Assembly (NCBI GenBank): GCA_002205965.3
Contig: NADL03000599.1
Location: 3,100,001-3,164,000 of the forward strand
Direction: 5' to 3'
Length of the DNA stretch: 64,000 nt
From: Kappaphycus alvarezii
Taxonomy: Eukaryota > Rhodophyta > Florideophyceae > Gigartinales > Solieriaceae
The number at the start of each line of letters is the position of its first letter. Position 1 is the first letter of the stretch. The position numbers and the translations under genes are program-made. Under the pieces are notes generated by a model. It was not told the origin of the DNA. It did not search any database and saw nothing but the letters and a program-made list of their open reading frames with translations. Shown one piece after another: positions 24,301 through 33,137 of this stretch.

Positions 24301-24719
24301 ATCTGGTCCGCACCGTTGGCCATTTCAGCAAGCTCTCTGGAATCTCGGGTCTTTATTTGATGTTTCTTGCAAAACGATTCACTCAAGAAGTTGATCTCAC
24401 CACCAGGGTCTATGAGGATTTTTGCTGGTCCACCAGCAATTGTACCCTTGACAATGAGAAGGCCCTTGTGATTTCTCTCGAATGCAGGGGAGAATGTTTC
24501 AATGAACGTTGCATTCGACCTGATGGTGGACACAATGGACCTTTTTGTTTGATTCAATGATAACTCCCGAGTTTCTTTGTCTAACACAAGGTTGTCTAAT
24601 GGTTCTTCAATGACTGGAACTGACTGGGGACCTTCAATCAGTTCCTCCGGGCTTTTGGGCAGTTCTTGGCCATGTGCCCTTTCTGTCTGCACCTGAGACA
24701 GAGACCTTCGCGCATACAT
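21328..24719 (-). CDS. Pol of gypsy copy 1: protease, RT, RNase H, integrase, chromodomain; frame interrupted
   Basis: Protease has [16 protein letters not shown], with Pro where Ser or Thr is normal (codons 24402-24410). RT has [23 protein letters not shown] and [12 protein letters not shown]. RNase H has [28 protein letters not shown] and VVADALSR. Integrase has [18 protein letters not shown] and [12 protein letters not shown], but its zinc-binding region is deleted. The C-terminus has [11 protein letters not shown] and [21 protein letters not shown], a chromodomain that likely guides integration to chromatin marks. Frame changes at 21464-21468, 21964-21968, 23097-23099, 23591-23595 and near 24006 are each one base in a short homopolymer. 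Confidence 0.85.
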
Positions 24720-25734
24720 CTTTCACGTTCTTCTTTGTCAAGCTTCTGTAAATTGGGAGTGTTTCTTTTTAGCCCCGGTATCACTTCTACGTTCCCAATT
24801 TCCATTGGTACAGGACTGCTGGTTCCAGCAAAAGAGCTTCCATTTCCATTCCTTCCTCCAGAAGACTTTGGTAGGTTACCGGGTCCAGAACGCCGATAGG
24901 CCGACTCTACTCGCTCAGCATCCTTCATTAGATCGGAGAGATTGACGTATTCTTTGGTGCACAACGCCTTCCAGATATAGGGCTTCAAACCGCGAGAGTA
25001 ACGATCTATCTGGTCTTTAACTCCAATATCGGGGATGTCGAGTATAATTTTGTTGAAGTCTTCGTTGAAGGTAGGAACATCTTTGACTTGTTTCCAGCGG
25101 GCGAGTTTGTCTCGAGCGATCTTCTCTTTGTTCAGCGTTTCAAAACGCTGGATCAAAGCAACCTTCAGGGACTGCCAGGAATTTATTCCTTTCCCTTCTT
25201 CTGTCTTGAAGTGGACCATCCACCATTCATGGGCATTTCCAGCCAAGTAGCTGAGTGCTATGTGTAGGGGTCCATTCCATCATTTCCCCCGAGGTAGTTG
25301 TCCATTTGAACGCACCAGCTAGCAATTGATCCTTTCCCAGTGAATGTAGTTGGCTTGTTTTTCTTTGGGCCAGCCTGACTGTCCACTAGGGCATTATTTG
25401 ACGAGCTGGCCTGGTTTTGGGCGTTTACGAGTTCAGATTCTAAGGAGGATACCTTTTGCGCTGCAATAGAAAGCTCTGATCTGTGTGCCGCAATTTGGTT
25501 ATTGGCGTGCTCAAGATTCTGCTGCAACTGAAGCACCATTTGCGTAAGGACTCTAGGGTGACTTGCGGCTGATCCATAGCGATTAGGTTCACAAAGCCAG
25601 TAACAGTATTTGGCCTGGTATCTGAGAGAAGTTTCCGACCTTACACGTGTACACGTGGTGATACGTGTACACGATTTCTGTAACACCTGGAGTAACAGAG
25701 AGTCTCCTAGATGGTTCCTGGGCAAACTACCCAC
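24638..25734 (-). CDS. Gag of gypsy copy 1
   Basis: The N-terminal segment (25734-25258) has a coiled-coil-like stretch (QNLEHANNQIAAHRSEL) and FTGKGSIASWCVQMDNYL. The C-terminal segment (25246-24638) carries the retrotransposon-gag capsid region with LAGNAHEWW, ETLNKEKIARDKLARW and IDRYSRGLKPYIW, then a CCHC knuckle [14 protein letters not shown]. Gag coats element RNA. One frame change lies near 25250. The downstream frame change at 24640-24720, where protease overlaps the end of gag, could be a real gag-pol shift or another length error. Confidence 0.8.
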
Positions 25735-25837
25735 GATGCGAAGCCTCCAGTAAGCTGGTTTTTCAAAATGCCAGCAATGATTTTTGAAAAAATTGTGATT
25801 TATAACCTGATTGGTTCTTCTTGCACCTTCAAATTCC

Positions 25838-25916
25838 GGTCTTGGTGACCTAGTGGTTAAGTGTAAGTAGCTCCTGATGAGGTGGTCGCGGGTTCAAATC
25901 CGCCAGGAGCACTTAC
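25838..25916 (+). other. Antisense tRNA-like / SINE-like segment with A and B boxes inside gypsy copy 1
   Basis: TGACCTAGTGG (25846-25856) fits a Pol III A box and GGTTCAAATCC (25891-25901) is a near-perfect B box, 34 bases apart as in tRNA genes. GTAAGT-A-GCTCCTG (25863-25876) pairs with CAGGAGC-ACTTAC (25904-25916). The standard cloverleaf is imperfect and no anticodon can be assigned, so this is tRNA-derived and not a confirmed tRNA gene. It lies opposite to the element strand, between the zinc-finger ORF and gag, and is kept in copy 2. Confidence 0.55.
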
Positions 25917-25943
25917 AAAAAGTTCCTTCTTTGACGTAAGGGT

Positions 25944-25951
25944 TGACGTCA
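25944..25951. promoter_or_regulatory. CRE-like palindrome TGACGTCA in a cluster of ACGT motifs
   Basis: TGACGTCA is flanked within 30 bp by TGACGTAA (25932-25939) and TCACGTCG (25953-25960). All three recur in the same order in copy 2 (about 48783-48810, inverted with the element). Such sites bind bZIP factors in many eukaryotes; use here is unproven. Confidence 0.4.
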
Positions 25952-26207
25952 GTCACGTCGGGTGCGTTATAGTAGCCCTTCTTCCGATTCTTGCTTTGCG
26001 GTGGTTGTCCTGTCTAGGTCCTGATGGCGATACGGACGACTTACAATTGTAAGTCCTACTACAAGGATCTGGGGGCAGCAGAGGAAAGCTTGCAATCACA
26101 GCGGAAGGGTGAACACAACACACACACGAAGTCGATTGAGAATGAACTTATTGCTTTTTTCCTTTTTCTTACTCAAAAACAAGCAATTTTAATGGAAAAC
26201 AAAGATA

Positions 26208-26935
26208 CTAATTGTGACCTCTGACTGTGAGTCGATGCTGAGCCCCGTTCTGATGGCGGACAAGGTCTTGTTCACTGAACAACTCAATATTGCAGTCCTT
26301 GCACTTGTACTCCTTCTTGCTTGTACGGCGGATGTGACGACGGGAACGGAGGTGCTCGAAGTACTGAACGCGGCCGGAGCAGGTCACTTGACAATGACGA
26401 CAATGGAACGGAGAGGACTTCGGGTTCTTGTTCATCCGCGGCCTTTTCGAGGGCCTAGCCTTGCGGATTCGATGGTTTACCACCCTTTGGATCGACACAG
26501 AGGCGGCGTCCGGCAGTACTTGAAGCCTTCTCGGAGGAGCCCTTGAACTTGTCGGTGGCCTTGACGGGTTCGAGACGGTCGGACGCGACGGCTTCCTCGG
26601 GAGGGGTAAGGATCGAAGGCCGGTCGATGGGGGTAGGGCAAACGATCGAAAAGGGGTGCGAGGCTCTTCGACCGTAACAAAGGGAGATGCCACTGACAGT
26701 GCTCGGGGTAAGACAAGATCTTGGCAAGTCGGCGTCGGTGTCTTGGGCTCCTCGGGGCTGAGTAAGGCGATGGGGGTTCTCGGAGTCGACGGAGGAAGCG
26801 GGGTCTTGGGATCTTCTTCCTCGCCAATCGGTAGTATTGGCGAGGGTGGGCGGGGGGAACGAAAGTCGGCGAGTCTTCTGAGTCGTACTCTGACGGCGAC
26901 GGAGGGCGGCCCTTTGACTTCCTGTTGTACGACAC
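26208..26935 (-). CDS. Accessory ORF upstream of gag with two U1-type C2H2 zinc fingers
   Basis: The C-terminal part (26693-26208) ends in two fingers: FHCRHCQVTCSGRVQYFEH with a second His after five residues, and YKCKDCNIELFSEQDLVRH likewise. Both have the spacing C-x2-C-x12-H-x5-H of the U1/JAZ/matrin class, which often binds double-stranded or structured RNA. Upstream is a Pro/Ser/Arg-rich region (GEEEDPKTPLPPSTP and basic stretches) that switches frame at a run of six C on the element strand near 26850. No ATG start is clear; the earliest segment opens with GTG at 26935. The ORF is on the gag strand, between 5' LTR and gag. A related ORF is in copy 2. A role in RNA packaging or regulation is inference. 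Confidence 0.7.
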
Positions 26936-27070
26936 TGTGGGTTACCGCGTAAGGGTCAGAGTGAAAAACACAATGTTAGTCTCTGTTTGCAATCGGGCAG
27001 CTGAGATAAATCTAGTAGAGATTTTATCCCAACTGGCGGATTGGAAAAACGCACAATAAGGCACAACTTA

Positions 27071-27084
27071 CTGCGATGCTACCA
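27071..27084 (-). promoter_or_regulatory. Primer binding site of gypsy copy 1
   Basis: Three bases after the 5' LTR the element strand reads TGGTAGCATCGCAG, beginning with the TGG that pairs with a tRNA CCA end. The first eight bases resemble initiator-Met primer sites of some eukaryotes. Which tRNA is used cannot be settled without the host tRNA set. Confidence 0.65.
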
Positions 27085-27087
27085 CGA

Positions 27088-27589
27088 TGTGGGGTGTTAA
27101 GCGCACACGAGCAGATCAAGGTAGAACTGTGGTTGAAACTTTGGTTGAGGCTGGCTGGGTAAAGCCGGCCGCTCCAAACCAGGGTTTATATAGAACTGAA
27201 GATAGCTACAAACTAAAAGAAATGCAGTCTAACAGTAGCGAATTCAAAGGTATTCCCGTAAAACAGCCCTGACGGTATCGTAAGCAGCGCTTTCAGAATT
27301 GTAGTCGGCAAGAGTGACATACTCTGACAAGATGTAAGAAGTGCATTGGTCCAGGTGGCTTGGGATAGCAAGGCGAATTTTGATTGGTAAAGCAATGATG
27401 TAATATCCCAGTGTGCAACTCGCCCGTAACTATTCCAAGTGTACCAATGGGGTCAAACGCTGTGTTCAGAACTGTAAGGAAAGTGTAATGACAGCAAAGT
27501 GCCTAGTAGCCCTGGCTGCAAGGTTACCAGTGGTTTGAATCTACAGTACAGTATATGCAGTTGTAAGGTCTGTGGAGTGAAATACAACA
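27088..27589 (-). repeat. 5' LTR of gypsy copy 1, with promoter
   Basis: This is the 502-bp partner of 20819-21318 with the same termini. A TATATAA box at 27186-27192 (antisense) fits a Pol II start inside the LTR, as usual for LTR elements. Transcription would run left through the zinc-finger ORF and gag. Confidence 0.93.
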
Positions 27590-27594
27590 TCTGT
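27590..27594. repeat. 5-bp target-site duplication TCTGT, right of gypsy copy 1
   Basis: This is the second copy of the duplication, directly after the right LTR, inside the Harbinger transposase N-terminal coding region. Confidence 0.9.
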
Positions 27595-27671
27595 CGTCCG
27601 AGACCCATTGTGGTGAGTGCCTCAGGGACTGAGGGGGTACGAGGGCTTGCGGGTATATACTCACGGATCAT
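27590..27671 (-). pseudogene. PIF/Harbinger transposase, 5' end
   Basis: An ATG at 27671 opens MIREYIPASPRTPSVPEAL and ends in GLGRQ exactly at the LTR junction. The continuation RDHTAAKAL lies on the other side of the gypsy element at 20818. With one copy of the TCTGT duplication counted, the two parts are in the same frame. Confidence 0.75.
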
Positions 27672-27959
27672 GCGTGCGTAAATCAAAACAAATGGATTTC
27701 TGTAAATTTGTGCCTATTTTTTTCACTAGCTCTTAGCAGGGTAATTAGCCACAACCTGGTTCTGAAATTCTACTGCGTAATTCGTAAAATAAAAAACACC
27801 AGAGACCAAGCTTCCAATCAGCGCAACCCTGAAAGGACTACAGAAAAGCGCACGACGTTCGATAGAAAATGAACGATTAGTTCAATACAATACTCAATAA
27901 CAATTCTATAGAAAGTTGCTAACAAATTACCACTCATAAATTTTAAACCAAAACATTGG

Positions 27960-28780
27960 ATTGCAAACAGAATTTGTTTCCAAAATACAAATCAAACAAA
28001 GGATGTTCGCTTTCGAGCACGAACTGAACCAAACATGCGACTACTGTAAAACAGTTTCGATGCAGGGACGACCTATGCCTGAATGGAACGGACAGAACCC
28101 TAAAATGCTTAAGAAGACTATTCCCAACTGCGTGTATTGCTCTTACTATTCGAACCTAGCAGCATACATTTGCGGTGTTGGTCTGCCAAGGCATGTAGGT
28201 TCCTGGCAATCATTATCTGCAACAACCTTTTCACGATCCAACAAATCATTCTTAAGATCCATCCTATAACTGTCAACATCAGGATGACTTTGACATAGAA
28301 AGAATCCGTTAACCCACGTAATATCTCAGCTCGCAATACTTGCAGAAAGTTCATACCTTAGCCTTGAGTAATGTAGCTTGTGCGAGTATCAGCGAGTATC
28401 AAACTCTCCGGGCTCATTTGTAGAGCATTCATTTCCATCAACGGACGAGTAGCAGCGAGAAAATGCAAAATTACGTAGTTGGTTTGACCGTCGAATCCGA
28501 AAATTTTAAATTGATTTATAAATCCAAATATTCTCCACAAGAAAGTGAAAACAAGACTTAGGACATCAAATTCGGCGGGACAATCAATCACTGCCCATGA
28601 TAACTTGCAAAAGGTTTTCTCGTCACGAACAGGAATTGTGCAATTTATATATTCAAATTCATATACTTTCAAGAAATGCAGTGCCCAGAGAAGATGGACA
28701 GGAACCATTTCCCTTTCTCTTCGTTCAGAGATTTTGAGTCCAAGCTTTGAAAAAAACCAAAGCTTTTACTTCAAATAGAG
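27960..28780 (-). pseudogene. DDE transposase pseudogene, Harbinger-like type
   Basis: The N-terminal part shows HLLWALHFLKVYEF and DEKTFCKLSWAVID. Another frame continues with SVDGNECSTNEPGEFDT, YSHKLHYSRLRYELSASI, WVNGFFLC, HPDVDSY and EKVVADNDC. A further frame holds VRAIHAVGNSLLKHFRVL, PFRHRSSLHRNCF and VVACLVQFVLESEHPLFDL. This order matches DDE superfamily transposases of eukaryotes, with Asp residues in SVDG, PDVD and ADND. At least two in-frame stops and several frame changes show decay. It lies close to the Harbinger start at 27671 and runs in the same direction, but is a different protein. Confidence 0.65.
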
Positions 28781-31346
28781 AAATAAATCGACGTAAAAAA
28801 TTGGAGGTACTAATAGAATGACTGGAACCGTCCCTCATGAGGCGCTGATATGCAAAAGCAAAGATCGATACGGTTATATTCGATGTTGAAGCCATTGAAA
28901 AGTTGCCTCAGTATTTGAATCAGAACTGACATCAAGTTTATGGCAACGAGATAACTTATATACAGAAGATTCAGATCTAAATTCTGTACAAAAAATAGGC
29001 CTAGCTAGCAGGCCTCATGAATGCAACATTCTGAAACGAAATTGATGTAATTATATGAAGCCTTAAATGAGACTGAAAATTAATAAATGGAATACTACTT
29101 TATTGCGATTCTCAATTTAGATGCATCAAAATAATTTTGTAATAATTATGTAAGCAAAGGTGTTAACTCTTTTCAAAACTCAAGATATCATGTAAAGAGA
29201 TATTATATGAACTTTTGGAATGGTTGCTCTCAATTTCTACAAGATTATGTTCCTCAATCCTTTCTACTTTACGTTACTACGACAACAAAGCAGCAATAAT
29301 GCATTCTAATAGATACAAATTCTTCTTCTATAACAGTTTTAAATTTAACTTAAAACTTTCCAAATGGATTCAGGAATATGAGAAAGAAAATACTTAAGAG
29401 AAATTGTAATACATATTGCGTTAATAGAGTGTAGAAATCTCAACCATCAAACCACAATTTTCAACATAAATGGTGTGTTCATGTACTAGCGTACTTTAAT
29501 GTTTCGTTCTGTCGTCTGGCATCTTACATCAAATTTTACGCTAAATAGTTTTTTACCAGAAACTTTCGGCGAAACTTTCGTTTTAATAGCATGCTCACTG
29601 ACGCTGTCTTATTTCATTGGACAATGTTTCCGGGCTGAAATGTTAGATTCATCCTTACCAATTAAGTGTCGTTTCTAGGACGATGCGAGTAATGGATCAA
29701 CATAAATTTGGCCCAGGAACATTTTTTGTGGTGCGAAAATCAGCCCCGAGCAAATGAGAACAAAAGGTGAAATCCTTCTAAAACAAGTTCTTTTCAAAAG
29801 TTTCGGTGCAGTGTTCGGAGTTCTCGTTTAATTTTTTTCAATCAAATTTTTTCCTTTGTTTATGATATTCTCTCTAATAACTTCTAATTGCGCGTATGTA
29901 AACATTTTTACAGGACATGAAGTGAATCTCAATTATTGGACTCGAAACCTCAACTTTTTGGTAGTGCGAAACTTATTCAACTTTATCGGCGAAACTTTCG
30001 CCGAGTCTCTATTTGGTAGGGCTGTATAGTACTGTTAGGGTGGGTGTATGCGTGTATACGTTTTGCGAACTCCTTGGTTGGCAATGATCGTTGACGAGGA
30101 GATACTTACGCGCATGGGATTACATAAGGCTTACAAGTTTTCGTGTGTAAAAATGCCTTGTGTGCTGGCTTCGGCCAACCTTTGTCGAAGGTTTTCATCA
30201 CCATATCCCAGATTGCGCAAGTTGCGCAATACAAGTAATTTTCATTATTTTCAAAGCTAGGAGAGATTAGTCCATTCATATGAGACTTTTATGAAACGAA
30301 TGCACAATGACCACAGACTCTATATCTCCCACAATATTCTGTACGTCACAAACGCAACAGCATACAGTTCTGTATCCTGCCAAAATGCACCACGTTATAT
30401 AATTATCCCATTTAGGCGATGAGTCGCTGCCCTAGGTCAGTTCCAAGATGCGTCGATGTGTGTGTTGCGCTACTAAGCTGCATTGCTCCAAACTAGGCTG
30501 CTGTTGCACAAAAAGCTTACGTCCCATTCCATTTTATCCCGCGGTGGAGCGGATTAGTGCCACCGGTCATAGCAACCGCCACTCAAAGGGGCTTAGCTCA
30601 CCAACTTGACATGAAACTTCAATCAGACTCGCAAAATGCAATGCTTTTTGTTATCCAAGGACATGTTTCTTTGACGACAGGAGCACTTCATTTCGCAAAA
30701 TGACATGGATCGGCCCTAGGAGCGGTGGAATGGAAGGGAGGAGTGGATTGGGAATCGGATGGAGAAGACAGGACGTATTAGTGGCCATTTTCTTAGTGCG
30801 CTCGGGCTGCTTTCTGCAATACAGAAATTGAATTCCTCAAGCTCTTCATCTCACTTGGAATGGAACGCGACAGTAACGAGGTAGCCGTGGCTAATGATAT
30901 TTGACAAGCGTCAATCAAAGGCTAATGTTGCGGCGTTGAACAAAGGTACGGCCTTAAGAAGGCATGTCATGCCTACTGCATTTCAAGATAATTCGAAAAC
31001 CATAAAAATGCTGATGCTGTTTGCACTAACTTCTTCACATCATATTTGTCGTCTTCTAACTTATAAGAACGCAATCGAAGCCAAGTTTGTTCAGTACCAT
31101 TCTTCCAAGGTTGACCTAGAGGTAACAATACAAACCCATGTGGCCTTGGTTAGCTGTTTCCAAGTAACAAGATCACCTAAAGCGACCGCGCATGGACCTT
31201 GCGTTATCGTGCTCGCGAATACCCCTTTTGGTTTGACCATTGGAAGAATTATTCCGGAGATAGTTTGAGCGCCTGCGCTCTGTTACACGAGATCTCGGCG
31301 TTGGGACTGTATTTTGCATATGAACAACCGGGTTGTTATTTAGAGA
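28781..31346. other. AT-rich non-coding stretch
   Basis: No gene was recognised. Base composition is clearly more AT-rich than the flanks up to about 30000. A 17-base palindrome and a partial second copy of it are listed separately. Confidence 0.5.
29987..30003. repeat. Palindrome CGGCGAAA-C-TTTCGCCG
   Basis: Two perfect 8-base arms surround one base. The first 14 bases also occur at 29567-29580, about 420 bp upstream. Function is unknown; it could be the end of a small non-autonomous element. Confidence 0.6.
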
Positions 31347-32374
31347 TCATTCCAGTTCTGGTAAGCGCCTTCGTAGCGCGATTATCTCTGAACTACGCCC
31401 CTCGTCTAACCGTGACCCTGTGTTACGTTCCGGCTGCTGTTGCCTCTCCCCTCTATTCTGTTCAGCAAATATACGTTCCTTTCCGATAAGTTCTGACTCC
31501 TTGGCGCTACCATCTGGTGTCCATGCATTTCGACGATTTGGAATACTTCGTAGGACCCGGCTTGGAACCTGCTTGCTCTGGATACTTGACAGCGGTAAAT
31601 TATCATTCTCGCAAGAGTTGGCCTTCTCAAATGCCTCCTTTGCTCTTGCGGCAGTAAACCCGGAGTCATTTGGACTCTGGTTATGGAAATCTGGCTGCGA
31701 TAGTGATGAATTCTGGGAACAAGGTACATATATAGTACTGAGACGAGGATTTGGGTACGTTTGGATATCTTTGTTGTCACTTTCAGTAACTTTATTCCCA
31801 TAGGACTCGTTACTAACCTCATCAGTGCGCACCGTTGATATTGACGTCCGCTCGTTTCATCATCACCGGATCTGCAATCATTTCTGACCTTCATCCTATA
31901 CTTCCTGGATGCGCTTGCCATCTTCTGTTCCATGAACTCTTCAATAGCCCAGTGGCGCCGTGACTGTCGATAAACTCTCATCTCATTGTCATCAGCTATG
32001 GAGTTTTTCGCGGTTCGAATTATTTCACGTGGTGCCTCAGCGTAAGTTGACTTGCCGAAGTAGTTATGTTTGCTCCCGTCTTCTTCCTCATACGCTAGCA
32101 TGTCCTCAAGATATTCACCGACAAGGTCAAAATCATCTCTATTACGCTCCCTCGAGGTATGTCAATTTTCTGGAAACTCTTCAGACTGTTCTTCGGCGCG
32201 ATTCTGGTGCTTGATATTGTGATTTCTTATCTCTTCCGCGATGAACCTGGAAACATTGATGAATTTTTTAACATCCCTAGGTCTTTGTGATCCAAAATCC
32301 ACCGAGTTTTGAGGAGCTGCCTCTACTCTTCCCTGACCGGTGCTTCGAGGCTTTGGAATTCCAAATCGAGCCAT
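31347..32374 (-). CDS. Unrecognised hydrophilic protein, divergent partner of the Tnp2-like transposase
   Basis: The ATG at 32374 opens MARFGIPKPRSTGQGRVEAA. The frame then meets a stop at 32162, resumes as MLAYEEEDGSKHNYFGKSTY and ADDNEMRVYRQSRRHWAIEEF, and changes frame near 31840 into a Ser/Asn/Gln/Arg-rich tail ending at 31347. I do not recognise a domain. It points away from the Tnp2-like gene with about 760 bp between them. CACTA elements usually encode a second protein (TnpA-like) besides the transposase, so that role is a reasonable guess. Two breaks suggest decay or error. Confidence 0.45.
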
Positions 32375-33137
32375 AACTGATTAGCGTATGTGTGGGTAAG
32401 AAATCAAAAACCATACTGACAGTGCGTGAGTAAGTTATTTGTTTGGCGGTTTACATTGCTAACTAACAGTCCATGAGTTGATTGTTTGTTTGGCGGTTTA
32501 CATTGAAGTTCATCTGCTTTTCGGGGATTAAAATAGGAATAGTGAAGCGCTTTTTGTTCTCTTTCGTTTCGTGGTTTCGCTTCGGTGAGTTTATAGATGA
32601 AACATGGTGTCATCTTGCAATGCTTTCATATGTAATGCTAGCCTTCAAGTCAATTCTGTTCTTGAATTTTCTCCAAATATTCGCAGTGATGGATCGTTAC
32701 ATGTGTCTTCCTTAGAATAATTGCCGTTGCATTTCAAGCGCTCCCGGGAGAGCAATATGTCGTTCAACAATAAGAATACATCGATGTACTGCAAAAAGGA
32801 AGCGAAGGCGAGAAGGGACGCCGGATTTTCCAACCGGCGTTCGATACAGTTGTGCAGAATCCGAATGGATTAGTTCTCTCGTTCTAGCACAGGAGCGCTC
32901 ACCGAGCAATGAACTTCTTAACTCCGCGAACGTAGATATGACCCTTTCAGCTGGAAGAAATGACTCAGCACAGTCTCATCTGGATTCTTATGCGCAATCA
33001 CACTCACAAGGTTGTTTTTGAAAAAACAGCAAACGGCTTTATCTGCGCAACAAACGGTTTTACGGATGTTAATATTAGTGCTAAGGTTCAAAAAAATTAT
33101 CAGAACAAATTAAAGACTGAGTCAAGGTGGAAAGGAG
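32375..33137. other. Intergenic between two divergent CACTA genes
   Basis: Likely promoter region for both genes. A short direct repeat (TTTGGCGGTTTACATTG.. at about 32440 and 32488) is visible. No gene was recognised. Confidence 0.4.

Larger units (their letters stand above)
20819..27589 (-). mobile_element. Ty3/gypsy chromovirus, copy 1 (6.8 kb, young)
   Basis: Two near-identical LTRs (500 and 502 bp), a primer binding site, a polypurine tract, gag with CCHC, protease, reverse transcriptase, RNase H, integrase and a C-terminal chromodomain run on the minus strand in Ty3 order. Unusually, an extra zinc-finger ORF and an antisense tRNA-like segment lie between the 5' LTR and gag. The LTRs differ by one substitution and two homopolymer lengths, so insertion was recent. 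About 250-270 bp covering the integrase zinc-binding region are missing compared with copy 2 (junction near 22446). The element splits a Harbinger transposase. Confidence 0.92.

Noticed and set aside
27453..27686. 77-codon open frame reading through the LTR border on the minus strand
   Set aside because: Only its first part is transposase; the rest is LTR sequence read by chance and is explained by the insertion.
31333..31803. 156-codon plus-strand open frame
   Set aside because: It lies antisense to the hydrophilic minus-strand gene 31347-32374, whose composition is more protein-like.
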